64,000 nt of DNA, from positions 11,356,734 through 11,420,733 of the forward strand of contig JASSKH010000003.1 in NCBI GenBank assembly GCA_031763025.1, read 5' to 3'. Position 1 is the stretch's first letter. Every line of letters starts with the position of its first letter. The notes under the pieces were generated by a model. It saw only the letters and a program-made list of their open reading frames with translations, did no database searches and was not told the DNA's origin. Of this stretch, positions 12,201 to 23,751 are shown piece by piece. Source of the stretch: Macrocystis pyrifera. Lineage: Eukaryota; Sar; Phaeophyceae; Laminariales; Laminariaceae. A program made the translations under genes and the position numbers.

Positions 12201-15200
12201 CGCACATAATGAAGTATGCTTTTTAATTTTATTTTACCAGAGCTTGCCTTCCTCTCTCATTTCTTCTTTTTGCTTCCACCATCAAATTGTGGGACTTTGA
12301 CAGTTAAGAAAATGACTCGTTTGGGAAAATGACGGCTGAAGATGTAGTGTACATGCTGAAGTTTTTTTAGTTTTTTTTTTGCTGAGGATACAGGGCGCCC
12401 AGTGTGACCTATATGGGTGAGGAGGATATGTCCCCGTCATTGTTTACGGGAACCGGGCTTTATTTTTAGTCGGCCCCAAACACGCGTACAAGAACGGACA
12501 CGAATATATACGTCAGTGGCAGCACATTAAAAAAAAACACGGTGGTTAACTTGGCAGTTGCTGTAGCACGGCAGCCCCAAAAAAACTCAAAACCCAACGA
12601 GCTACGTATGACCATGCCACGGCGCCCCGCGGCGTGGTCGTGGTCACAATTAAAATAAAATAAATCAGTCACGAAAAGCATCACCATTTGCATCGCCGGG
12701 TGCACCGCCTCACCATCTGATCGTTGTTGATGAGAAGTATCGACTTCGGTGGCAGGGGCCCCAGCACTGCCTTGGCGTAGCTGCTGAAGTAAGTCGCGTC
12801 GCTCTGGTCCGCTGCCGCGTGCCCTAGGAATAGCTGAGCTCCCGCTAATCCAATGCACGATACTACCGCCACAGAGCGTCCGACGCGCCCTCCCAGCAAC
12901 TCTCTGCAGCATGAATCGTTAGTCAAATTGTTAGGTTCAGGCAACCTGCTCTCATACCACTCCAGCGCTACAAAGAGTTTATAAGTAGAGATAAATGTTC
13001 CTATTACGGGGGTCTATAGTTAACAGGACCTATGGCATACATAAAAACCTATATATTTAGGTATTTTTACTAACAAGAGAATCATTTTTTTTTCTTCAAA
13101 AGTGCCTTATCTATTTTTAGCGTCCGCATCATTCGAGTCCAACAAGCGTGCTGGTGAGCAAACGCGCTGATGAGCTTCGCTGATCGCGAGGTACTGCAGC
13201 TGTAAGCACCAGCGCCTGCCGACTGAGGCGCTTTCACGTTTTTGACGACCGCGCAGCTAAGCATTTGTCGGCGTCCGATGCACCCTGCCGTGGTGGGAGT
13301 GGTTCGAGCGTATCCATATCCCTTCTACTGCAGCATGTCGATGGACCAGCTTGTTTTTTTTTATTTTTTTTCGCTCTTCGCCTTTCAGAGTTGTTCAGTT
13401 CGCCGCTATTTCCCTCTCAGAATTGTTCATTTTACCGTATATAGGAACGGTGCAACACAATTGTTAATGAGCGCAGACAGTTGAACGCGCCGTTTTTGTG
13501 GCCAATCCGACTGAAGATTTGGTCAAAGTTTGCAGGATGTCGTCAATCAGCCGTCTACAGTACAGGCCGACGAATTAGGAAGAAAGAGGATACCGACGCG
13601 TTTCAAGCGCAGGAGATCATGCGGTGCAGAGATCCTACGACGGGCGTGGGTCAACAAATGGGCGCCGAGGATGTTCGTTTTTCGTCTTTGGTTCGATTGA
13701 ATTTTTGTGGTTTGCTAAAGATCAACAACCCCCCGTCAACATTTGTACCCAAGATCGTGTCCCAAGACGCCCCAAAACGTTCTCAATTGGACTCACCGTA
13801 AATTGACAGTTGATTGGGCCCGGGCGAAAAACAACACATTTGTTTTTCATCCCATATATTATCTTCGTCTCTGACGAGGATTTGAACTCAAGCATCAACC
13901 TAAGGATCATTCGCGGGTAACCACAAGACCACCGGGTCGACCGCTTTTTTTCTCGCCGCAGCCGTATCCCGCACTGGCTCTACTGTAGTGTAACTCCAAT
14001 GCATTATTGTGTTGTTTTTACTGCCTATACGGTTTGCAAGGGGACATCAGCTACCACGACATATCTCAAGATCCCTCCAACTACTGTTGCAATTTTTCCA
14101 TCCAACGAACGATCTGCGTACAGGGAGGCTTGTGTGTCAGTCAAATTGGGATATTTACCTCTAGAGTGTTGATCACAACACTTCAAACAAGCGACGTTGG
14201 AGTCTATCGCAAACCGCGCCTGGAAATGAGAGCCAAAAGTTTTTTCTCCGTAGGAAATTGCTACAATATGCCCGGCGCGATACATACGTACCCCTGAGCC
14301 CTCCCGCGCCTCTCGATCGTGTCATTTTTTCCAGCCCGCATATGTGTACATATACCTGATCACACCGAAGATCCCGTAGATACCGGATCCACAGAAGACG
14401 AAGACTATAATGTTCGGCTGCATCCAGAAACGAGCATGGACCCCGAAAAGAAGGAGATCGTCCAGCGGTAGATTCGAAAGCCAGTGAAAGACGACCACGT
14501 ACACGGCCAGTGCCACTAGCAGCGCAGTTGGAGCGCTGAGCCCTTCGTCATCCCAAGACGCCAACCATTTCACCACGGTTGATCTTTCTATCTCTTCTCC
14601 CTGCTGCATATCACCGGCACAGCGGCGGCAGTCGAGCATCTTGGATTCCTTCGTCGCATCTCTCGTCGTATCGCCACGCGGTTCTGCCTCTGGCGCGATG
14701 CCTTTTTTTTCTTGGTGGTCGATCCTTTTCCCCGATGGCCTCCCAATTCCAGCCTCTTCGCTGGTAGACGACGAGACTGGGAATTTAAACCCCGCCGGGC
14801 ACTGTCTCTCGTGCGCAGTAGCCGCTGTCCCCGACACCTTCTTCCTGCGTGCCATATACAAAGAGGACAGCATCCCCACCACGGCTAAAGCTGGCACGAT
14901 TCCGCGAAGCCCCTGTGCAAACCAAAAATTGGAGAACCACATGAACACGCGGTCCGAGAAGCTCTGCCCACCACCTTCCGCGCTGCCGGAGTAGAGCCTG
15001 AGAGTCCCGTAGTCTCCCCGACGTAGGTGGTGCAGCAGACCGCTCCATGTCGCAACGTCTCCCCACGACCCCGGTTTGGGAGCGCATATCCCCGCCAGGG
15101 GTAAGTAGGCATATGGTGCCAGACCGACCACAAACAAAGCGACAAGGGTCGAAGTTTCCGCCGCAAGGCGCCGCCAAGGGCGCTTGGGATGGAAACGGCA

Positions 15201-15992
15201 GCGCGAAGTGGCCAGCTGGGCCAAGACCCAGCCCGCGAGCGGTGCCACGTACAGCACAGAGGTGTGCTGGTTGCTGAGAGAGAGTCCGCTGACGAGGGCT
15301 CCCGCAGCCGCGTGGGTAAAGTCTCGGCCGAACGAGAAGCGCAGGGCGAGGGAGAGGAGCAGCGAGAGGAGAAGGTTGTTGAGTGCGAAGACCTCGGCCG
15401 TGACGGAGTACTGCCACATCAGCGGGGAGAACGCCATCAGCATCGCCGCGCACCCAGAAGCGAGTGTCTTCAAAATATGATCACTCTCCTCCCATGAGTA
15501 CGAATAATAGTGGTGATGAACAGCAGTGCTGCTGCTTTGTGCCGCATTCCGTTTTTGTACCCGTCGTCCCCCACCGATGCCATCCCACCGTATGCACAGC
15601 AGATACGTGCTCTGTGCCGTGAACGTGGCGGCTAGCGCTCCCATCACCGAAGCAATCGCGTTGGCGCACCAAGCCGGCGACGCTCGCCCGTCGACTCCAG
15701 GGCCTGGCCTTAGACCCATCGAATCTAACACCCCCGGGAGAAACCGCACGGCCACGTGATTCAGCATCGTGTACAGGGGGTAGCCTGGAGGGTGTGCCGT
15801 GCCAAGATGACAGGATTCCGCCACAAGCTCGCCGGCGTCGCCCCCGGCTATCCCTGGGGCGACGTGCATGATGTATACTCCGAGGATAGCTGCCCCGATC
15901 ACTCCACCTATGGATAGGCGGGGGGGTGTTATCAAGACGCGCGAGTTCGTTTTGGTGCGATGCTGCCCCTCGACCTGAAACGGTGGCAACAT
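9300..15992 (-). CDS. TMEM260: TMEM260-like protein O-mannosyltransferase (DUF2723)
   Basis: Six exons read on the minus strand: 15992-14356, 12903-12714, 11841-11725, 11208-10605, and 9799-9300 (the fourth may be two exons). Introns 1, 2, 3 and 5 have GT-AG borders and consistent phases, and a TTGACTAAC branch-point-like site precedes exon 2. Exon 1 is a multi-spanning DUF2723 domain: [10 protein letters not shown] and AHPPGYPLY near the N-terminus, then YLPLAG, SWGD and NLPLDD, and HARFWMQPN near the end. Later exons carry the family's C-terminal half ([37 protein letters not shown] and a helical tail). Human TMEM260 O-mannosylates IPT domains of plexins and receptor kinases in the ER; an ER glycosyltransferase role here is inferred. 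The frame shifts at about 10,790-10,800 and again between about 9,520 and 9,690; both could be sequence errors. ATG 15992 is the first in the open frame; a GTG precedes it, and an acceptor-like TTTCAG just inside leaves an upstream exon possible. Confidence 0.85.
10556..10597 (+). repeat. Short fragment of the 265-bp dispersed repeat
   Basis: The stretch from ACGACTATGGCCATGCATG into GAGTACACCCCC matches the distal end of the repeat copies at 26774-27036 and 57940-58215. It lies 8 bases inside the intron that follows exon 10605 of the TMEM260-like gene, next to its GTGGGG donor. Confidence 0.6.
11699..11710. repeat. Poly-G tract
   Basis: A run of about a dozen G on the plus strand lies in the third intron of the TMEM260-like gene, just past its donor site. 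Its length is likely to be unstable or miscounted. Confidence 0.7.
13002..13076 (+). mobile_element. Truncated Tc1/mariner-type MITE, copy 1
   Basis: It begins TATTACGGGGGTCTATAGTT and continues into an interior (ACCTATGG, AAAAACCTATA, TATTTTTACTAACAA) that matches the reverse complement of the copy at 54251-54360. The second terminal inverted repeat is missing, so this copy is truncated. It lies in intron 1 of the TMEM260-like gene. Confidence 0.7.
13858..13945 (-). mobile_element. tRNA-derived SINE-like insertion
   Basis: On the minus strand a tRNA-like box A (TGGTCTTGTGGTTACC, similar to the D arm of Glu/Asp tRNAs) is followed about 40 bases later by a box B-like GAGTTCAAATCC. The acceptor and T stems do not pair properly, so this is not a working tRNA gene. 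It sits in an intron. A SINE or tRNA pseudogene fits best. Confidence 0.45.
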
Positions 15993-15999
15993 CACTCCA

Positions 16000-18194
16000 T
16001 GGAGTTTGAAGGGCAGGATAGATACGCCTATGATATACCTGAGAATGCAGAAAGTATCCTGAAACCTGTCTACAGTATCCAGCTACAGTACAGCAGTAAA
16101 TTACAATACAGTGTAATCAGGGGCTGGAAACTGGACCTCGGACAATGAACAAATTATCCTACTGTCTACTGGCTGGCTGGCTGGTTGGCTGGGTTGATCG
16201 TACTCGTAGTTAGCCCCTACCAGGTGTACCGCTTTACCCACGTTTGTTGGACAAAATACTTGCGATTGTTTTGCAGCGTGGATCCCACCTGAAGGAAACA
16301 TGGGTTTCTGGACAACGGTTTGATGGTGCGTGCCGGCATCCCGTTGCTCGGATCTAGCGCATGCGTCGCCTTTCTGTGCCATTTCTCGATGCGATTGCTT
16401 GCTTCGAGGCATGAGCAGAGAGGAGCCGAGGAGCCGGTGGCCTGTAGGCAGTGCTGTACGAGGCTTGGTTGTTGTGTCGTATAAGATCTCGCGGACCCAG
16501 GGAGTTCCATAATTACTGCGGCATTCTGGTTCGTCCGGTTCCAAGCATTTTGTCGGAGACTCGGAGACTCGGCGGTGCTGGTGTTCTGTTGTTGTGCATC
16601 TTCGATGGGCACCCGCCTTGCTTTCGGCTCTGCCTTGAAATGGTCCCAACACCACAGCCCAATTCTCCCGTTGTGCACGGCTAATCGTGTTGCTCCGATT
16701 GCGACGAAGAGCCGTGTGGCAATGAGCCATGCACTGACGAGTGTGACTGTGATCACGATGGATTGCACCGACACCATAATAAGGGTCCATGGGAGCATCC
16801 CAAGGTGAGGGATCGGCTCAGCACACGACGGTCGCCAGTTTGAACGTAGAGGAGCTACGACAGTCGATACATAGGTCGGTAGCTCCCCTGTACGTTTTCT
16901 CGTTAGCTGCTCAGCCTGCGCACGCTCGTTGGTACTCGTCTTGCCCGTTTCATGGAGGCCGTTCGAAGCAGTATGATTAAAAATAGTTGCATGATACATA
17001 CGTACGTTGCTGTGTATGGAACTGCGGTACAGGGAGCAGCGAGCTTTTGAGCTCTTTGTGCTACATACTCAAAGCCGACAAAGAACGAGCGCGCACTGCT
17101 GCCGCGCTGCCGCTCGTATTGCTCGTGCAGGTTCCGGTACTACGTACTGCTGCCGTGTGTTGGCATTACGGCATGCCAAGGTAGGCCTCCACGGAACGCA
17201 GAGGGCTCGTATATAGAGAGGAATGGCACGGAGTCTTCAATGTCAAAGGTCATACAATGTTTAGGTGTGCAATGGGCTCTTCCTCTCCCAACAACGCCCG
17301 CCGACCGAGCTTATCTGCCGGTATTATATCTCCGACCGCCTATGGGAAAGTTCTCGGAATGAGCTTTAACGATTAACGAGGATGTGCGTGCGTACCATGA
17401 ATCCTTTTGTCGAAGCTGGGCCGAGTCTACTGCTGTACGTGAACACTGATGTTGTTGATACTGCGTCGAACCAGGTCGACTAAGGTGCGTAAGTTCTCGC
17501 GCTCTTTATATTATTTGTAGTTAGGCGTGCGCTTGCGGTGGCACACATATTTGTGTACGTACACACCTGCGACCACGCACTACAGCAGTATCTATTAATA
17601 GTACGTGTACTTCGAAGCACATGAGGATACAGAAAGGATACGCGCTGGTATATATATATACATAAATGCACGATGGAGATTATTTCAAACCCGAGCCACC
17701 AAACTACTGCTGTTGACTGCTGCGTCGTAAAAATATGCGTTTGCCTGGATTACGACTCCATTTCCTTTGTTTCAACTTCCTCTACTACTACTGCTGTACG
17801 TAACGCGCAGACGACGGCATTCACAAACGGTGGCACAAGCCTGTAGGACTTTTTTTTTTTTTGCAACTTTTTCGAGTTGCGCCCAACAGCGAGATGCGCA
17901 CACACGACAATCGAGCAAAAAATCCTCGCGTCTCCCCACATTTTTTCACTCCCTTATGAATACCATGTACTATACATCATATAAACTATTGTACGGCTAT
18001 TAATAGTGTGACGAACTTGGCTTCGCCGACGGCATCCAGACGACCTTCGGTGTGAGTGAGGGACCTCTGGTGACCTTGAACTTGTGTGTAATGAGGCGGT
18101 ACAATCTAGGGAAAAGGGGACCTGGTATCCACAACAGACTGTTACTGTAATACATACTCGCTACTGTTGTATGTCCTCCGCCGCGTACTCGCAG
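16000..18194. other. Region between divergent TMEM260-like and HAD genes
   Basis: This should hold the promoter of the minus-strand TMEM260-like gene and the missing first exon and promoter of the plus-strand HAD gene. I could not find an exon carrying the HAD motif I. A minus-strand frame at 16217-16999 is listed separately. Simple repeats (CTGGCTGGCTGG near 16,170, a TATATATA run near 17,650) and several TACGTA palindromes are present. Confidence 0.4.
16217..16999 (-). CDS. Possible single-exon membrane protein of unknown function
   Basis: A 260-residue frame starting with ATG at 16999 has one long hydrophobic stretch (about residues 67-100, containing LIMVSVQSIVITVTLVSAW) followed by a polar, Ser/Asn/Thr-rich tail. 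I recognise no family. A second long frame overlaps it on the same strand (16101-16790), which lowers confidence that either is real. It could also be a 5' exon or untranslated leader of the TMEM260-like gene downstream on the same strand. Confidence 0.2.
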   Translation of the reverse strand: MYHATIFNHTASNGLHETGKTSTNERAQAEQLTRKRTGELPTYVSTVVAPLRSNWRPSCAEPIPHLGMLPWTLIMVSVQSIVITVTLVSAWLIATRLFVAIGATRLAVHNGRIGLWCWDHFKAEPKARRVPIEDAQQQNTSTAESPSLRQNAWNRTNQNAAVIMELPGSARSYTTQQPSLVQHCLQATGSSAPLCSCLEASNRIEKWHRKATHALDPSNGMPARTIKPLSRNPCFLQVGSTLQNNRKYFVQQTWVKRYTW

Positions 18195-21100
18195 GCTCTA
18201 CTTGGGCGTCCTAGAAGACCGCCTTGGCGTTCAGGAGGGTGCCCTCCCAGGAGTGTCAGAGCAGAACCTCCTACACTCCTTCGGAACTTCCATGAAGCGA
18301 AGGTCTAGAGAGCTTCCGTGCTTCGGGTACGGGGTGATGTCGTCCGAGGAGTGGTGGGGCGAGGTCGTGAGGGAAACGTTCCGCGGAGCCGGGGTCGCGG
18401 AAGAAAGCCTTGAAGGCGTTTTCGACGAGGTTTTCGATCATCTTTTCCACAACGTGTTCACCAGCCAGCCGACGTGGGAACTCGTGCCGGTGGGTATTAA
18501 CACACTACGAAGTACCAATATTCTTTTTTTTTTGTTGGGGTGTTCAGGACCGTGGAGATGGGAGAAACAATAATTTAGTGTTGATTTGTTTGTTTTTTTG
18601 TCCTTGTCCGTAGGGGCTCGAGGAGTTATGGTACGACTTCGTTGGGTCTGTAGAATGAGGTTGCAGTTTGTGTTGTGCACTTTGCCGCCATTGCCAAGTC
18701 ATTCTGGACGAGTGGGAGACGAAGCGTAATCTCGGAGAGGTCAGCGTCGATGGATAAATTGGATTTTTTTCCGCTTTGTCTTGCTCTTGAAGTCAGCCAA
18801 ATCACACTACTTGGGCACTTTGCGGGCCTTGCTGTGGGTAAAATGCGCGAGTCTAACTTACACGGTGCGTATAAACTAGGAACCCTGGCTGGAGCAGGGT
18901 TCTACTTGATTTTAAAGGGATGTTAATACAGTGTCGCCGGAATATCTACGAAAAAAATATGATAACTTTCTTGAACCATGAAAATAGCCGGATTGTGACC
19001 ACACCAATCACTGCAGATCAGTGAAGCCATCAGCACGACAGGTAGCAGAACAGCCGGTACCCAGTGTTCATTCTCTCGCGCGCACACCCAGTGTCGCGAC
19101 TGCTGTGCGCACCCAAGTTTGGTAGATGGGAACTGCCCGGACTGCTTCTTTGGGCTCCTTCCTGCTGTTCACAGCCACTTTGTGTGCTCGCTGCTGTACG
19201 ATATCTTCGGTATATTGAGAGACGGCAGCGACCTCTCCGTTGCCTCGACCTCAACGCCAATGCGTCCAATGTACCCGCTTGTTTGGGAACGCAGAAGCAC
19301 AGACAGCGACAACAACACGCATCACGGTATTTGCCAACGCTTAAGGGCGACGCTAACTAACGCAGAGACTCGGTGGCAGCCGCCTCTCGTTTGGCCGCGA
19401 TTTCCTGGCGCCGAGCCTCTTAACCTCTTTACTACTGTCAGAAACTCAAGTGTGATGCTAATTTCAAGTGTCCCCACAGTGGGAGTGCAGTCCTAAAGGG
19501 GTCAAGTTAGCGTCGCGTTGAGCGTTGATGATGCTGTGGTCCATGTGTTGAGGCTGTCTGTGCTGCGGTGTTTCCAACACAGCTAGAGGCGCAGTGGATG
19601 CAATAGACGTATTGACGTTGGGGGTCGAGGCGACGAGGAGGTTTGTTGATGCCTCCTCGACATGCCGAAGAGGCTCGGTGCCAGGAGATCACGGTCCGAA
19701 GAGAGGAGAGCGCCGGCCTGACGAATCGCTTGTCTCAGTCGGGCGAACCGCATCCATCCTCGATCTCATCATCGAGCCGATGCCAATCCCGATGCCGCAT
19801 TTCCTGTGGTCAGGGCAAGGTTACGAGTAGAGGTCGGAGTTAGTTTAGCGTTCAGGTGTATCGGGGTCGAAAACGGCACAGCTGTACGCCGTATCACAGG
19901 ACGGCTAAAAGTTGACCGTCCACCTACTACAGTAGCAGGAGGGAAGACAGGGACACGGTGACCGGTGGCGTGGGGTGTGACCTGCGGGTTTTGGGTGCAA
20001 CTAGAATCAAATTGTGTGTTCACCATTGTAGGCACGACGAAAAGGATAGCTATGCTTATACCTGGTACGTAGACGATGTACCTGGTATTTGTTTGCACGT
20101 GCTTTTTTTTCGTGCTTTCATGCGAGCGAGAGGCTGAAGAAAGGATTCTTGACGTCATGTCGATAGCTGGTGTTATGTTTCCCATACATCTAAAAATACG
20201 TTCCTCATACAGTGACGTTTCACTACCACCTACCGACGCCCTCGATTTACGACAGTTACAAATCATGATGCTGCGCCGAGTTCCTAGCGACAGCTACCCT
20301 GTGTTGTTGTCGCTCCATGCGAGCGGCCGCACAAGATGGTACCTCGCACCATGTATAGAGGTGTGCTCTTAATGAACGCCTTGTTACTCCTGGCGTGTGC
20401 ACTGCTGTGTCGTTTCAAACAGGGAGCGAAAGACGTGATTCGCGATCTTCGAGCTTGGTGCCGGCAGGACGGAGGGCCGCTGGCCCTTGGCGTGGTGCGT
20501 AACGGCAGTCGTTCGGGTCAGCCTGGTAGCAGTACTCCAAAGTAGCTGCAACAACTTCGTGCGTAACAGTCGCTCGGGCCATAGGTAGAAGTGGCACAGC
20601 GAGTTTAGAAATTACAGTCCGGTCTGGACATTCAGACAAATCGCCGCCGATTCCACTCTACTTGCTGTTATGGAACAATGTGCGTACCAGGTTTACGCAA
20701 GAAACCGCGTGGAGCAGGGTGGATAAAAAACCACCAGCATCGCTTTCGTAGCTCATGTTTCCAGTGCCGACACGCACTGGGTATTCTCGCGTTGTGTAGA
20801 ATAATACCAATACGTAGCATGCACCAAGACCTGGCGTATGGCATGCCCGCGGGTGCCCCCCCCGCCCCCCCCCCCCCCATTCTCTCCCAGGTGTCAAACT
20901 TCGACGAACGCCTGCATCCGCTCCTAAAAAACCTCGGGGTGTACGATTCCTTCGACTTTGTCTTGACCAGCCGAGAGTGCGGCTCGGAGAAACCCGATTC
21001 GCACATGTTTTACGAGGCTCTGAAGCGGGCTGGGGCACCCGAAGGCGGCAAGGGAGTTCACATAGGCGACAGGTTCAGCAAAGACGTGTTGGGAGCCCGA

Positions 21101-21229
21101 GGAGCCGGGTGGGATGCCGTGCTCATCACGGAAAAACCCTTCAGGGAAGAGGAGCGAGGAGTAGAGCATGTCCGCGTGGGCGACCTGATCAGCGTCCCCG
21201 TTGCGCTGGGCCTTACTGAGGGGCGATGA
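18195..21229 (+). CDS. HAD-superfamily hydrolase, HDHD3-like (5' exon not found)
   Basis: Three exons are clear: 18195-18489, 20423-20494 and 20891-21229. Their phases agree and borders are GT-AG (acceptor GTACTCGCAG at 18194, donor GTGGGT at 18490, acceptor TCTCTCCCAG at 20890). The order of motifs matches HDHD3/REG-2 hydrolases: cap region with SSEEWWGEVV and TWELVP, then GAKDVIRDL, motif II as VSNFD, motif III Lys in SEKPD, and motif IV as HIGDRFSKD. These enzymes are small phosphatase-like proteins; the substrate cannot be predicted. The first listed exon begins in phase, one base into a codon, so an upstream exon must supply the motif I nucleophile Asp and the start codon. I searched 16,000-18,194 by eye without finding it. 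Intron 18490-20422 is nearly 2 kb and contains two TACCTGGTA sites. Confidence 0.8.
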
Positions 21230-23751
21230 AGATGTTTGAACAATACGGAGCTAAGTCAAGGACGGTTGTCATTCAAGTTCCGGGGTTATTTTGCCTCGTA
21301 GGAGCGGACAGTTGCTTCGCCGGCAAGCCTTGGCTGTTGTTTAGTCGGTTGAAACGGAGCACTCAGGACGGGTAAATAATTAAGATTTGTTTAGATCAAG
21401 GCGGAGAAAATCTTCAGTGCGGAGACTTGCGTGGCGGCTCGGAGAGGAACCGCTCGAACGCACGGAGACGACCGGAATGAAATCTTGTCGCGCGAAGAGA
21501 GCTACCGCGACTCTGGCTTTCGACACCTCTGCAGGCGATGACGACGGCGTGGGGGGGAGGGGGGGCTGCTGCAGTCGTAGCGATCTCTGACGTAGACGCT
21601 GAAGTCCGGCGCTGGCTATCATCAATTTGATGCGTATCTCGCCTATTATTAGTATTAATAGTGGCGTAGAGCCGCTTATTAGACTGCCTTCCCTTGTATG
21701 TTCTCTCCCTGCAAATGTGGCCCCATTTGCGTTCAGTCTGCCCTCTCTGTGGTGTGGTACTTTCACTGGGCTATGTTGTTTTCTTTCCTCTTATTGGCTT
21801 TTGTATTTTTAGTTTCTCCGCTTGTCTTACGAGAGTATGCACCAGGTGACAGGTATATTGTTGCAATGAGTTTTTAACTTGAGAACATGCTCTCACTGCT
21901 CTTTGTGTGTGTGTGTGTGTGTTTTTTTTTTTGGTCTCCTTCTCAGTCACTCTTTCCGAAGCGTTTTCTTCATATCCGAAAAACAAGAGCTCGATCATCA
22001 CCACTCTTGGAACCCTTGGACTCTTGGGACCAAACTTGATCCTGTATGATGCGTGTACCTGTGTTGACCGAGTCCGACCGCAGGAACGCAAGGCGGGTCA
22101 GTTAGCCCGCATCCCACTCGTCGAACTATACTTACATCAGTATTTCATCGTTCTTCTCGTTCCCCTCCAAACACCAGGTTTGGCCGTCAAGCCAACCTTT
22201 TTAAGTACATGCCGGCAGTTTGGCTATTGTTGGGTTTCATTTTGTCCCAGGTCCAATAACATTTGGACCTGCTGTGATGCGACAACCACGGACCAATTCC
22301 TAGTTACAGCCCTCCGGTAGCGTTTGTTCGCCTTGTGTTGAACAAAGTGGTGCCTATACCGCACACAACCTCTTCGCCACAGGTGGTATTCCTCTATTTG
22401 TTGCCGAAGCTCACAGGCCTCCTCAACCACCACGCAACAAACCCAGAAACAAAACGCATCGCCCAATTCAGCCCCATCGAAACCAATACTTGCCCAAATT
22501 CGGCGCCATCGAAGCCGAATTCGGACTCGGCAACCGCTACATGCACTTGCTCTGTGGGATGGGTCGCGGTTGCGGATAGGTTGGGCCGGGCTAAAAGATC
22601 CCAAGCTCAGGTTTCTATCGCCAAATGAAAATGCAGAATCCCGTCGCCGATTCCCACTCCGTGCACTTGTGCGCGTGTGAGACAGGCCATGGTCGGGGTC
22701 AGGGTTCAGCTTGCGCGACCAAATCATTGTGTTCCACAAATAAATACCGTTCGCCCGTTTTACTCTGGGTCTTGGGGGGGAAATGACAACGTTGTGATAC
22801 GGCAGCGCACGGCGGGGTCGCGCGGTGTGGCTACGTTTGTTCAGGACATCTACGTACGTGGCGTTTTCGTTCCGGGGTGTCATTCTTTGTCGTACCTACG
22901 TGCATTGTTTGGACCATCGGGACGGTCGTCAACCGGCCTTGGTTTTATGTACCCTTTAGCAACCTACGGTGTTGGTGGCAACACCTTGTACACACTGCGC
23001 CAATACGATTTTGGTGGGTTGATTCCCTCTAGAGACCTCGTCGGACCCCGTGCGGATCCTAATATGGTCTGTCGGCTGTTCCCCGCATGCCACGAGTGAA
23101 CTCACCGGCCTCAACTCGCACAAAAAGAGCACGATAGAGCGAGGAGAGCACCCTCTGCCACTCGAATCTCCATATCGTGCACATAGACCCGTACGTTTTG
23201 CGTTGTTGTCTCGATATATAACATAAGAGTGAAGACATAGCTCATCCGCCGAAAAGGCAGCCACGCTTTCCATGAGACACATGTCACAAATTGAACAACA
23301 CACTACCTTCTGCAGCGACCGGGCCTCCACGCTCTACCGTAGATGGGGGTGCCAGACAGAGATGCAGTGCTACGTATAGTACGTATCCCATTCGCGCGCG
23401 GAACAACGAGACGATGTATGGCCACTGCTGTACCGAGGCTTATACCTCCCGAAACACGCCGTGTGCACACGGCACTGATGCCCCCAGTCTCCTCAACATA
23501 AAAAGGACTCGTCGTTATACATACTGCACAGGCAAGACCCCCAGAACATCCCACCCACCGTACTGGTTCTTAGTTACCGCCGCTGTGTAACTCCCGTACT
23601 GCAGCACACGCTATTGACATGCCCGGCACAACGCACAAGGAAGGCCGCACCGTGCCGTGAACCGTGCCGCGCAGTGCAGTCTCTCACCAACAGACCACAC
23701 ACCGCAAAAAAAAAAAAAAAACACCGCACGGCGACCAATCTGAGGGTCTAA
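21230..23751. other. Convergent 3' region between HAD and ZIP7-like genes
   Basis: No gene is supported. Both neighbours end toward this stretch, so it should hold their 3' untranslated regions. It includes a GT dinucleotide run (21904-21922), a poly-A stretch at 23706-23720, and a 219-residue minus-strand frame (22224-22883) with no family resemblance. Confidence 0.4.

Noticed and set aside
17440-17475. NTDVVDTA coding possibility as the missing HAD motif I
   Set aside because: The resemblance is to a handful of residues only, with stops close upstream and no conserved flanks.
22224-22883. 219-residue minus-strand frame
   Set aside because: Looks random in composition (high Arg/Ser/Cys) and lies where two 3' UTRs should meet.
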